NCBI GenBank assembly: GCA_035574315.1
Contig: DATLYW010000028.1
Location: 1 to 64,000, forward strand
Length of the DNA stretch: 64,000 nucleotides
Direction: 5' to 3'
DNA from: Candidatus Zixiibacteriota bacterium
Lineage (GTDB): Bacteria > Desulfobacterota > Binatia > UBA9968
Part shown: one piece after another, positions 35,218 through 43,735 of the stretch
Numbering within the stretch: the stretch's first letter is position 1
Layout of the letters: the number at the start of each line of letters is the position of its first letter
Notes under the pieces: model-generated
What the model saw: the letters and a program-made list of their open reading frames with translations, nothing else
Databases searched by the model: none
What the model was told of the DNA's origin: nothing
Translations under genes and position numbers: made by a program

Positions 35218-36210
35218 TCACGGCTCGGGTCGCGCCCGCGCGCGCCGCACCGCGAGCGCATCCGGGTTGGCGACGTTCCTGGGCTCGCCGCGAAAATAAC
35301 TCAAGATGTTGTCGACCGACATCGCGGCCGCGCGCCTGAAGGTCTCCTTCGTCTGCCATGCCATGTGCGGAGTCAGCACGGTTCGCGGCGCTTCGAGCAT
35401 CGGATCGGCCATCGAGACGGGTAAGGGATCGCACAGGTCCATCGCGGCTCCGGCCAGGCGCCCGGCCGCGAGCGCGTCCGCAAGATCCCGGCGATTGACG
35501 ACCCCCTGGCGCGAGATATCCACCAGCAGCGCCGTCGGCTTCATCAGGGCCAGGCGCGATGCGTTGACGAAATTATCCGATAGCGCGCTGTAGCGCAGGT
35601 GGACCGACAGAATATCGGCATTCTGGAAGAGCTCTTTTTCGCTGACGAACCGGGCACCCGACGCGGCGGCGCGGTCGGCGTCGAGAGTGGGCCCCCATGC
35701 GATCAAATTCATCTCGAAAGCCGCCATCCGCCTCGCCACGGCGCTGCCGATCCGGCCCAGCCCCAGGATCCCGAAGGTTTTACCCGAGAGATCGATCCCC
35801 GTGACCGGCTCCCAGCTATGCCGGCGCATGGCATTGTCGCCGCTGACGATGTGCCGCGCCAGCGCGAGTACCAGCCCGCAAACGTAGTCCGCCACCGCGG
35901 CGGTCGAGATCCCGGGGGTGTTTGCAACGACGATCCCCAGTTTCGTCGCCGCCTGCACGTCGATTCGATGAGGTCCGGTCGAAGCGACCAGCTCGAGACC
36001 CGGCAGTCGACCCAAAGTCTCGCCGTCGAGGGCGACTCGCCCCCGAAAGTCCAGGATCGCCCGGGCACCCCGCAGCTTTGGAACGAGGATCTCCCGGGGC
36101 GGATCCAGCTCGTTGAATAGCTCCACCGATCCCAGCGCTTCCAGCCGGCGGAGCTCACCGCTCTTTTCGATCTCGTGCTCCAGGTCTCCACAGACTACGA
36201 TGTCAGCCAT
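35218..36210 (-). CDS. D-2-hydroxyacid dehydrogenase family protein
   Basis: A 330-residue NAD-dependent dehydrogenase. The Rossmann motif is FGILGLGRIGSAVARRMAAF (about 145-164), the active-site Arg lies in VDISRQGVVNRRDLADAL, and the His in LTPHMAWQ. The usual catalytic Glu (DVFE before the PLP motif) is Asp here (AMDLCDPLP), a conservative but unusual change. The family reduces or oxidises 2-keto/2-hydroxy acids such as glyoxylate, phosphoglycerate or formate. Start at ATG 36210. No operon partner. Confidence 0.87.
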   Translation of the reverse strand: MADIVVCGDLEHEIEKSGELRRLEALGSVELFNELDPPREILVPKLRGARAILDFRGRVALDGETLGRLPGLELVASTGPHRIDVQAATKLGIVVANTPGISTAAVADYVCGLVLALARHIVSGDNAMRRHSWEPVTGIDLSGKTFGILGLGRIGSAVARRMAAFEMNLIAWGPTLDADRAAASGARFVSEKELFQNADILSVHLRYSALSDNFVNASRLALMKPTALLVDISRQGVVNRRDLADALAAGRLAGAAMDLCDPLPVSMADPMLEAPRTVLTPHMAWQTKETFRRAAAMSVDNILSYFRGEPRNVANPDALAVRRARARPEP

Positions 36211-36600
36211 GGCTCGATTTAATCCGGGAGCGGACCGAAGTTCAAGGAGCGCAAGAAAAGGTCGCTTCGCTTAGTCGCTTCGCTCCGTTCAAACCGTCCG
36301 CCGCGAAGCGGCGGAAGCCTGCCCGCGGCTCACTGCCTCCCCCTACGCTGTAAAGGGCGACGGGCCAATGACCGTGTCGGTTGATATGAGCAACGGTCCT
36401 GTGTTAGAAGCGCCCCGTGCCGGAATCCCCCGGGCGAGAGGCGGTCGCGACGGCGCCGCTCGAGGATTGCCGTGCTCAGTTCGACCCGGTCGAGCGGCAC
36501 TGCCGGGGGCGGCGGCCCGGCGGCTTGCGAGCCGGCCCATGCGGCCAGGGCGGCAGCGAGAAAGAGACCATCGCTCATAGCAGGGAGGAGAGATCGCACA
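36211..36600. other. Intergenic region with repeat
   Basis: It contains a short composite repeat (36262-36312: TCGCTTCGCTCCGTTCAAACC, then CCGCGAAGCGGCGG). Then follow about 290 GC-rich bases with no supported gene. On the minus strand a frame with a signal-peptide-like start (MSDGLFLAAALAAWAG) runs here but lacks a clear ribosome site or family. GGAGGAGAG at 36583 is the ribosome site of the next gene. Confidence 0.45.
36262..36312 (+). repeat. Composite intergenic repeat, copy 10 (short)
   Basis: GTCGCTTCGCTCCGTTCAAACC followed by a GCCGCGAAGCGGCG hairpin; only the 9-nt arm is represented. Confidence 0.6.
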
Positions 36601-37230
36601 ATGAAGAAACTGCAAGAGGTGCACGTGCCTTATAACACCGGCTGGGCCGGGGAGCTGAAAAAAGGTCAGGTGATCCGGATCCTGGCGACGACCACGGTCG
36701 ACTTCGTCTGCATGAAGCTCGACAACCTCAAGGAGCGCTTCGACCAGGCGCGCACCAAGGTCTACAACATGAAAATCTTCATCACGACCGGCGACAAGCT
36801 GATGGGTCGCGACAACCAGCACATGATGACGATCGTCGAGGACGCCAACCGCGAGGGAACCCACGACCTGCAAAAGGGCATGTGCAGCGGCAAGCGCTTC
36901 CAGCTCGCCAAGAGCGAGGGGAAGCTCCGGGCGTACTACCACCGGGACTACAAGGACGAGGAGATTCCGGATCACGGCTGCTACGAGAATCTTTCGCGGG
37001 CTCTGGCGCCGTACGGGATCGCTCCCGAGGACATCCCCAACCCTTTCAACCTGAATCAGCACATGAAGATCGACGGAGTAACGGGGCGCATGGATCATAC
37101 GACCGTGCGGCCGAAACCGGGAAGCTACGTGGACCTGCGCGCGGAGATGGACCTGCTCGTGGCCCTGAGCGCCTGCCCCGACATGCCGGTCGGGGGAAAG
37201 CCCGTCGACGTTCTGATCTACGAGCCGTGA
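36601..37230 (+). CDS. DUF1989 / urea carboxylase-associated family protein
   Basis: A 209-residue protein of the DUF1989 (urea carboxylase-associated) family. Recognisable segments: YNTGWAGELKKGQVIRIL (12-29), TVDFVCMKLDNLKERFDQART, FITTGDKLMGRDNQHMMTIV, HGCYENLSRALAPYGI and NPFNLNQHMKIDG. It has conserved His/Cys/Glu likely to bind metal. Members accompany urea carboxylase, riboswitch-controlled guanidine genes or amine degradation, but none of these is adjacent here; instead a TAXI binding protein follows after 97 bases. The longer upstream frame is ignored because GGAGGAGAG precedes the ATG at 36601. Confidence 0.85.
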   Translation: MKKLQEVHVPYNTGWAGELKKGQVIRILATTTVDFVCMKLDNLKERFDQARTKVYNMKIFITTGDKLMGRDNQHMMTIVEDANREGTHDLQKGMCSGKRFQLAKSEGKLRAYYHRDYKDEEIPDHGCYENLSRALAPYGIAPEDIPNPFNLNQHMKIDGVTGRMDHTTVRPKPGSYVDLRAEMDLLVALSACPDMPVGGKPVDVLIYEP

Positions 37231-37327
37231 GACCGCGAGCGCCGCGGATCGACGGGCTCGTTCCGGAGGCGGGCTGCGGCGGGCATCGCCATGCGCCCAA
37301 GGCGCCTTTCCGGCACAGGAGGTCACG

Positions 37328-38350
37328 ATGAGCGCCGTGAGGCACCGCTACAGCGCGGAGATCCAGCGCGCCAAGGGGCTCCTGGAGCTGGCAGCCGCTC
37401 TTTACGACACGTCCCTTTCTTACAAAACCGAGCGCGCGGCCGAGCAGGCGATCCAGACGGAGTCACGCGTCGGCTATTCGCTCACGCTGGCGCTCGAGGC
37501 GACTCGGGAGGAAGGGATTTCCTTCTCGTTTGCGGCGGACGGCTTCAGGGAGCTTCAGGCGGTGGCCCGGGGAGATCTCACGCTCGCCTGGATCAATCCC
37601 TCGGTCGCCGCCACCATGGCCTATAGAGGCAAGGGACTGTTCTCCAGGCGCCAGCCGATCAGGACGATCGCGGTCTTCCCGTCTTACGATGTCATGGCTT
37701 TCGCCGTCCACGAGTCCACCGGCATCACGTCGCTCGCCCAGATCGCCAGGGAGCGCATCCCGCTCAGGCTCTCGACCGGGACGATCTCGAAAGCCTGGCT
37801 CGAGCACAGCCCGACGATGTTCACGGTGAGCGCGGTCATGAAGGCCGCGGGATTCACCTTCGCGGACTTGCGTCGCTGGGGCGGAAAGATCCAGTCGGTC
37901 ACGCGGCCGAGTCATCCCGCCCGCCGCGAGGCTCTCGTGAAGGGTACGATCGATGCCGTGTTCGACGAGGGAATCAAGAGCTGGGGGCAGAGCGCCCTCG
38001 ACGCCGGCTTTCGTTACCTGCCGGTGGAGGGAAGCATTTTGAAAAAACTGACGGCGATCGGGTATCGCGCATCCGCCGTACCCAGGTCGCGGTTCCCCTC
38101 GTTGCCCGCGGACGTGCCGACCGTGGACTTCAGCGGCTGGCCGATGATAGTCAACGCGTCGATGCCCGACGAGGTCGCCTACGCGCTTTGCGAAGCGATC
38201 GAGGCGCGCAAGGCGCTCATGCCCACGGACAACTTCAAGCCGCTGGACATGGCGTAGCTCTGCGCCAACGACGAGGAGGCGCCGTACGATGTGCCGCTCC
38301 ATCCGGGAGCGAAGCGGTTCTACGAAGAGAAGGGATATCTGGGGAATTGA
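37328..38350 (+). pseudogene. TAXI-type TRAP transporter solute-binding protein with in-frame TAG
   Basis: The first frame of 309 codons encodes a TAXI-like protein: LAWINPSVAATMAYRG, SYDVMAFAVHESTGITSL, LRLSTGTISKAWLEHSP and PSHPARREALVKGTIDAV. It ends at TAG (38255-38257) after FKPLDMA. Reading on in the same frame for 30 codons gives LCANDEEAPYDVPLHPGAKR and a tail FYEEKGYLGN before TGA, which is the normal C-terminus of the family. One base change (for example AAG or CAG to TAG) would explain it. No signal peptide is visible at the N-terminus, so export is doubtful. The loss is only about 10 percent of the protein, so it may still fold. Confidence 0.75.
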
Positions 38351-38560
38351 AAAGATCGTTCAAACCGTTCAAGCCGTTCCATCGCTTCGCTCCGTTCAAG
38401 CCGTGCCGGGAGGCGTGGAGGGCCGCTCGCGGCTCGCTTTGAAGGACTGGAGAACGAAGACCGGGAAAGACGATTCCTCTTGCAAAGACGCAAAGACCGC
38501 CAAGAAAGGACCGCGACGGCGGCGCCCATCCTGCGGCGCGAAAGGTCGCCTGACGAGCTT
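38350..38560 (+). repeat. Composite intergenic repeat, copy 11
   Basis: From 38350: AAAGATC, then GTTCAAACC, GTTCAAGCC, GTTCCATCG, CTTCGCTCC, GTTCAAGCC, GTGCCGGGA in exact 9-base register, then a GC-rich GGAGGGCCGCTCGCGGCTCG and the second arm GAACGAAGACCGGG. It is nearly identical to copy 12 over about 90 bases. Confidence 0.88.
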
Positions 38561-38607
38561 CGAGCTACGAACCTGGAACCGTTGTGTTCAAAACAAGGAG
38601 GTGCTTC

Positions 38608-39642
38608 ATGGCCAGGGCATTCGGCGTATTTTGGCTTCCTTTCCTTCTTGCGCTGTCGCCGGCCGGGTCGGCGCTCGCCGCCTCGGTAGAGGAGTTCTAC
38701 AAGGGGAAGGCCATCCACTTCGTCGTCGGCGGTTCCGCGGGCGGGGGCTACGACACCTACACCCGGCTTATCGGCCGCTACTTCGCGCAATACGTCCCCG
38801 GCAAACCCTCGGTTGTCGTTCAGAACATGCCCGGTGCAGGCATGCTGATCGCGGCGAACTACATCTACAACAGCGCCCCCCGCGACGGCACGTACGTCGG
38901 CCATTGGTCCGGTCCTCTCATCCTGCAGCACATGATGGGCAACCCGGCCGTGCAGTTCGAGGGGCGCAAGTTCGGCTGGCTCGGGATGCCGACCGCCGAT
39001 TCGCTCGTCTGCATCACGACCGAGCGCAGCGGCATCAGAACCGCCGAGGACTGGCGCAGGTCCAAAACGCGTATCAAGCTGGGAGCGATCGGGCCGGGCA
39101 CCAGCGGCACCGACGATACCAAGCTCCTCGCTGCCGCTACCGGCTTTCCTCTGCAACTGATCGAGGGCTACAAGGGCACCGCCGATATCAGGGTCGCGGC
39201 GGAAACCGGCGAGGTGGATGGAACCTGCGCCTTTGGATGGCAATCGGCGAAGGTCACCTGGGCCAACGCGCTGCGCGCGCGCCAGGTGCATGTCGTGCTC
39301 CAGACGACGCTCGAGTCCCATCCGGAGCTGAAAGGGGTTCCCCTTGCGGTCGACTACGCAAAGGGCGAGGAAGGTAAAAAGCTGCTCCGCATAGCCGGCG
39401 ACCTCTACGGAAAGCAGAGACTTTATTCGCTGCCGCCGCAGGTGCCCGAAGAGCGCGTAAGAACACTGCAGAAGGCGTTCATCAGCGCCCTGAAAGATCC
39501 CCAGCTTCTCGCCGAGGCCGCCAAGGCCAGGCTCGAGATCGACCCGATCGACGGTCCCGGTATCGAAAAGATGGTGAACGGGTTGTACGAAATGGAGCCG
39601 GCTGTTGTGAACCGGGTGAAACAGGTGCTCGAGGCGAAGTGA
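38608..39642 (+). CDS. Tripartite tricarboxylate transporter receptor (Bug/TctC) family protein
   Basis: A 344-residue periplasmic binding protein. The signal peptide (LPFLLALSPAGSALA) is followed by the Bug start EFYKGKAIHFVVGGSAGGGYD with the ligand loop SAGGGYDTYTR, then VVVQNMPGAGMLIAANYIYN. AAGGAGGTG lies just before the ATG at 38608. Ligands of the family are organic acids; the TctAB membrane subunits are not in the window. It resembles the Bug protein at 49.6 kb in the same loops. Confidence 0.88.
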   Translation: MARAFGVFWLPFLLALSPAGSALAASVEEFYKGKAIHFVVGGSAGGGYDTYTRLIGRYFAQYVPGKPSVVVQNMPGAGMLIAANYIYNSAPRDGTYVGHWSGPLILQHMMGNPAVQFEGRKFGWLGMPTADSLVCITTERSGIRTAEDWRRSKTRIKLGAIGPGTSGTDDTKLLAAATGFPLQLIEGYKGTADIRVAAETGEVDGTCAFGWQSAKVTWANALRARQVHVVLQTTLESHPELKGVPLAVDYAKGEEGKKLLRIAGDLYGKQRLYSLPPQVPEERVRTLQKAFISALKDPQLLAEAAKARLEIDPIDGPGIEKMVNGLYEMEPAVVNRVKQVLEAK

Positions 39643-39666
39643 GCGCGGCGCCGCCGTTCGAAGGTC

Positions 39667-39815
39667 AATGAAAAAGATCGTTCAAGCCGTTCCATCGCTT
39701 CGCTCCGTTCAAGCCGTGCCGGGAGGCGCGGAGGGCTGCTCGCGGCTCGCTGCCGGCGGCTCGCTGCTGAAGGACCGAAGACCGATGACCGGCACGGACG
39801 AAAAGGCGGGACCGG
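39667..39815 (+). repeat. Composite intergenic repeat, copy 12
   Basis: It is nearly identical to copy 11 but lacks one 9-base unit (GTTCAAACC). The second arm reads AAGGACCGAAGACCGATGAC then CGGCACGGACGAAAAGGCGGG. The number of 9-mers therefore varies between sister copies. Confidence 0.88.
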
Positions 39816-39870
39816 GAAGCCGAAATCAGGGCGCCTGGCCCGGAGCCTGGCGACGTGATAAAGGACCGCC

Positions 39871-41229
39871 ATGAGCGACTACGGGGACGCGTTCATCGCC
39901 TCGCTCGACCGCAGGGTGAGCGAGGTCCTCGACCGCTGCAGCCGCTGCGGGCGCTGCGTCGAGGTCTGCCCCACCGCCGCTCCCGCGGGAATCGATACGC
40001 GGGAGCCGGCGACGATCGTGGGCGACGTGCTCGATATCCTGCGGGGCGCCGGCGACGCGACGAGCCGAGGGGCGCGCTGGGCTCAATCGTGCACCGGCTC
40101 GGGGCAGTGCCTGTCCGTGTGCGGCGACGGTGTCAATCCTCGCTTCATGCTGGCGGCAACCCGGCTCGAGCTGAACCAGCGGCGGGCGGCCGAGGAGCGC
40201 CGCGCCACCGGTCAAACCGGCTTCCGGACGATGTCCGCGGCGGTAAAGGTGCTCTCACGGCTTCAGCTCCCCGCGGAGCTGCTCGCGCGGCTCACCCGGC
40301 CCGCCCGCGCCGGCTCCGGGACGGCGCCGGAAATCGTGATGTACCTCGGTTGCAACGTGCTCAAGACCCCGCACATCGCGCTTCTTTGCCTGGAAGTCCT
40401 GGATCGAATCGGCGCGCGTTACGAAGTCTTCGGCGGCCCGGCGAACTGCTGCGGCGTCATTCAGTACCGCGCGGGCGACGCCCGGGTCGCGGGCCAAATC
40501 GGCGGCAACACGCTGGCCGGATTCGCCGCTACCGGCGCTTCCCGCGTGCTCACCTGGTGCCCTACCTGCAACATCCAGCTGAGCGAGATCGTCATGCCGG
40601 CCATGGAGCCCGCCTTCGCCCTGCAGCACGTCGTTCCTTTCATCGCTTCCCGGATCGAGCTGCTCCGCCCGCACTTCGTTCACCCCGTGCGCAAGCGCGC
40701 GGCGTTGCACGAGCATCCGGGCGTCGCGGGGGTAACCGAAGGCGCGATGAAGATCCTCCAGGCGATTCCCGGCCTGGAGCTGGTCGATCTCGGGCTGCCG
40801 CGCGTCGGGTACATGTGCAACTCGCTCGCGCCTGTCCCGGCCTACAAGCGCGAGCTCCACGCGCGAGAGCTGGACGCCGCCGCGGCCGCAGGAGTCGACT
40901 GCCTGGTCGGCATCTATCACGCCTGCCACCGAGAGCTCTGCGCCCATGAAGCGGCGTCGCCGTTCAAGATCGTCAATTTCCTGGAGCTGGTCGGCGAGGC
41001 GATGGGCGTGGAGAGACAAGACCTCTTCAAGCAGTGGAAGATGATGCAGGACGTCGATCGGGTTCTGGCCGAGGTCGCCGACCAGGCGGCTGCCGCCGGG
41101 CTCGAGCTGGAAGCGGTCCGCGAGGTATTGGTCGCACACATGCTGCGCGAGCAGCCGCTGCCCGTGGGCTCGCGCCAACCCGCGGCTTCCGCCCCGGCAC
41201 CGCCCCGCCACGGATTTTTCCCGGAATAG
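39871..41229 (+). CDS. CCG-domain (Fe-S)-binding oxidoreductase, HdrBC-like
   Basis: A 452-residue soluble protein. The N-terminus is ferredoxin-like: a first cluster CSRCGRCVEVCP (C23, C26, C29, C33) and a second CTGSGQCLSVC (C74, C80, C84) in which the expected fourth Cys is Ser77. A first CCG domain follows with YLGCNVLKTPHIA, GPANCCGV and WCPTCNI. A second CCG-like region (GYMCNSLAPVPAYK, YHACHREL) lacks the Cys pair. HdrB/GlpC/LutA-type proteins pass electrons between quinone, disulfide or hydroxyacid enzymes. No hydroxyacid dehydrogenase subunit is adjacent, so the partner is unclear. Confidence 0.85.
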   Translation: MSDYGDAFIASLDRRVSEVLDRCSRCGRCVEVCPTAAPAGIDTREPATIVGDVLDILRGAGDATSRGARWAQSCTGSGQCLSVCGDGVNPRFMLAATRLELNQRRAAEERRATGQTGFRTMSAAVKVLSRLQLPAELLARLTRPARAGSGTAPEIVMYLGCNVLKTPHIALLCLEVLDRIGARYEVFGGPANCCGVIQYRAGDARVAGQIGGNTLAGFAATGASRVLTWCPTCNIQLSEIVMPAMEPAFALQHVVPFIASRIELLRPHFVHPVRKRAALHEHPGVAGVTEGAMKILQAIPGLELVDLGLPRVGYMCNSLAPVPAYKRELHARELDAAAAAGVDCLVGIYHACHRELCAHEAASPFKIVNFLELVGEAMGVERQDLFKQWKMMQDVDRVLAEVADQAAAAGLELEAVREVLVAHMLREQPLPVGSRQPAASAPAPPRHGFFPE

Positions 41230-41302
41230 ACGGTCCGCGGCGACCGACGGTCCTGGACTTTCGTCCGCTCGTGGCGGGCCGCCCCGCTCCCGCCGTGGCG
41301 AC

Positions 41303-42070
41303 TCAGGTCGCGACCGGCGTGTATTTGCCGCTGAACAAGCTGCCGTTCCCGGGTAGCGTGAGCTCGATTTTCAGGGTGTGATAGGCGAGCCACATCTCGG
41401 CCGCGATCGCCCACACGACCTTGACTTTCAAATCCCGCTCCAGCAGCTCCACGGCGGGTGCCGCATCCCACCCTCCCCCGTTGATGTAGATCGCGTCGAC
41501 GGAGACCCCCAGCTTTTCCAGACCGCGCTTGCAGTGCCGGTACACGTCCATGTAGGAAACCTCATCCAGCTTCAGCAGCGGCGTGGTATACAGATCCTCT
41601 CTCTGGCCGCTGAAGTCGAGCCCCGGCATTACGACCGAGTCGAGCCCGAAACGACCGAAGTGATCGACGATGCACCGGTTCAGCTCGTCGCCGAAATAGG
41701 TGGCGAGCGCTACCTTCTTTACGTTCATGCTTTTGAGCGTGATCGCGTGAGGCTCCACGGGGGTCAGAACCGGCAGCCCGATTTTCCCGGACAGGTTCGC
41801 CGCCCACTGCCGCTCGAAGTCCAAGCCTTTGAGAAGGAAGGGCGGAGTCCCGCTGACCGAAATGAGATCGCAACCCACTTCTTTGAGCTGCACCGCGATC
41901 TCTTCGGCGCGATCGAAACCTTTGAGAAAGCTCTCCTTTTGGCCGCTGCGAAAACCGATGAACGTGGGAACGATCTCCACGCCCTCCGGAGCGTGCTTGA
42001 ACCAGAAGGCGAAGGTCTTTCCTCGATGGGTAGGCTTGATCAGGCCGATCCGCGCTCGCCAGGCGAACAT
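41303..42070 (-). CDS. Asp/Glu racemase / arylmalonate decarboxylase-like protein without catalytic cysteines
   Basis: A 255-residue protein of the maleate isomerase / arylmalonate decarboxylase fold: RIGLIKPTHRGKTFAFWF, then VGCDLISVSGTPPFLL, LTPVEPHAITLKSMNVKKVAL and YINGGGWDAAPAVELLE. In active family members the two loops carry Cys (CTSG and SCTN); here they are SVSG and INGG, so both catalytic cysteines are absent. It may bind a ligand or use another mechanism. The ATG at 42068-42070 follows AAGGAGGACGTC; the frame opens 12 codons earlier. The permease gene is divergent, 248 bases away. Confidence 0.75.
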   Translation of the reverse strand: MFAWRARIGLIKPTHRGKTFAFWFKHAPEGVEIVPTFIGFRSGQKESFLKGFDRAEEIAVQLKEVGCDLISVSGTPPFLLKGLDFERQWAANLSGKIGLPVLTPVEPHAITLKSMNVKKVALATYFGDELNRCIVDHFGRFGLDSVVMPGLDFSGQREDLYTTPLLKLDEVSYMDVYRHCKRGLEKLGVSVDAIYINGGGWDAAPAVELLERDLKVKVVWAIAAEMWLAYHTLKIELTLPGNGSLFSGKYTPVAT

Positions 42071-42318
42071 GACGTCCTCCTTCGCCGCTGCCCCGGCATA
42101 CAACATGCCTTCCTGTTCGAACCAGAAAAAGGCAGCGGACTTTTCCTATTTCTCGCACAAGACCCTGCCGCTCGACAAGCCGGTTTCGGCTGTTCCCCCG
42201 GGTTTGGCAATTCGCCTAGTGAGACCGGATGGAGAGCGGGTCCGAAACCCGAAAGGCCGCCGAGCGCCGGGCGTGAGACGCGGGACATGAAACCTCGGAC
42301 GCGCGATTGCAACGTGGG

Positions 42319-43707
42319 ATGAGAATCGATATCCTGCGCTGGCTGAAAAACCTTCGGCACCTTCCCGCGACAGTGAACGCGGCAGACGACTTTCCCCAGG
42401 CGCAGCCGCGCCGGGAACTCGGCCCCGGCAGCCTGGTGGCCCTCACCTTCTTCTGCGTCGCCGGCGGGGCCTTCGGGCTCGAAGACGGCGTGGGCGCGGG
42501 CGGACCGATGGTGCTGCTGCTGGCGCTTCTCCTCCTCCCATGGGTCTGGAGCTATCCCACCGCGCTGATGACCGCCGAGCTCTCGTCGGCGATGCCCGAG
42601 AACGGCGGCTACGTGGCCTGGGTGGAAAAAGCCTTTGGTCGCTTCTGGGGCTTTCAGGAGGGCTGGCTGAGCTTGCTCTGCGGCATCGTCGACAATGCGC
42701 TCTATCCAGTCATGTTCGTCGATTACCTCGCCTATCTCGGCGGCGACCTTTCTCCCGCCGAGCGATGGCTGATCGGCGCTGCGGTCACCGGCGCGATAGC
42801 GTACCTCAACGTGCGCGGCAGCCGCCCGGTGGGCTGGACCTCCATCGCGCTCACCGTCGCTGTCCTCGCCCCTTTCGCCGCGATGGTGGTTCTGGGCGTG
42901 CCGCGGTTGGATCCCGGGCTCTGGCTTGCCCGGCCGGCCGGTCTGGACTGGGCGTTGCTCCTGAGCGTGGTGCTGTGGAACACCTCCGGCTGGGACAACG
43001 CCGGCTGCTGCGCCGGCGAGGTGGCCGACCCCGGCCGCAACTACCCGCGCGCGATGGCCGCCGCCGTCCTGCTGGTGACGCTCGCGTACGTGCTCCCGAT
43101 CGCGGTGGGCGCGGGGGTGGACGGGCGCTTGGACGAATGGCGCGAGGGCCACTTTCCGAACGTCGCCGCGCGAATCGGCGGAAGCTGGCTCGGCGTCTGG
43201 CTGACGCTCGCGGGACTGGCGAGCGCCGCAGGGCTGCTCAGCGCCCTGCTCTGCACCTCCTCCCGCGTTTGCTACGCGATGGCCCTGCGCGGGATGTTGC
43301 CGTCGCGCCTCGCGTCGCTGCACCCGCGCTACGGGACGCCGCACGCCGCGATCGTCGGCAACGCTCTGGCGGTCGCCTGCCTCGTTCCTTTCTCGTTCCA
43401 GGAGCTGATTCAGGTCGACATGTTCCTCTACGCCCTGGCCTTGGTCCTCGAGTTCGCGGCGTTCGTGCGGCTGCGGCGCATCCGGCCCGATATGCCGCGC
43501 CCTTACCGTGTCCCCGTCGGGCTGGCCGGCGCCGTGGCGTTCAGCGCGCCACCGGTTCTCCTCTGTCTCGCCAGCATCGCTCTGGCGGGCGCTTTGACGC
43601 AGCTTGCCGGCCTGGCGGCGATCGCTTCCGGAGCCGTCGTCTATGCCGTTGCGGAAAGGGGCCGGCTCGGAACCGCGGCTGATGCCCGCGGATCGATCGC
43701 CGGCTGA
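42319..43707 (+). CDS. APC family amino acid permease
   Basis: A 462-residue membrane protein with about twelve helices. The APC signature includes LVALTFFCVAGGAFGLEDGV (helix 1, with the broken GG helix), ALMTAELSSAMPENGGYVAW (helix 2-3) and LWNTSGWDNAGCCAGEVADP (helix 6 region). The C-terminal half RLRRIRPDMPRPYRVPVGLAG is typical of the family. It transports amino acids or polyamines by proton symport or exchange; specificity is not clear. The ATG at 42319 has only a weak ribosome site, and the frame opens at 42307. Confidence 0.87.
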   Translation: MRIDILRWLKNLRHLPATVNAADDFPQAQPRRELGPGSLVALTFFCVAGGAFGLEDGVGAGGPMVLLLALLLLPWVWSYPTALMTAELSSAMPENGGYVAWVEKAFGRFWGFQEGWLSLLCGIVDNALYPVMFVDYLAYLGGDLSPAERWLIGAAVTGAIAYLNVRGSRPVGWTSIALTVAVLAPFAAMVVLGVPRLDPGLWLARPAGLDWALLLSVVLWNTSGWDNAGCCAGEVADPGRNYPRAMAAAVLLVTLAYVLPIAVGAGVDGRLDEWREGHFPNVAARIGGSWLGVWLTLAGLASAAGLLSALLCTSSRVCYAMALRGMLPSRLASLHPRYGTPHAAIVGNALAVACLVPFSFQELIQVDMFLYALALVLEFAAFVRLRRIRPDMPRPYRVPVGLAGAVAFSAPPVLLCLASIALAGALTQLAGLAAIASGAVVYAVAERGRLGTAADARGSIAG

Positions 43708-43735
43708 AGCTCATCCGCGCGCCGACGCGGATCTC

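Noticed and set aside
36330..36599. Minus-strand frame with signal-peptide-like start MSDGLFLAAALAAWAG
   Set aside because: No clear ribosome site and no family match I can defend; it overlaps the upstream region of the DUF1989 gene. A broken gene remnant remains possible.
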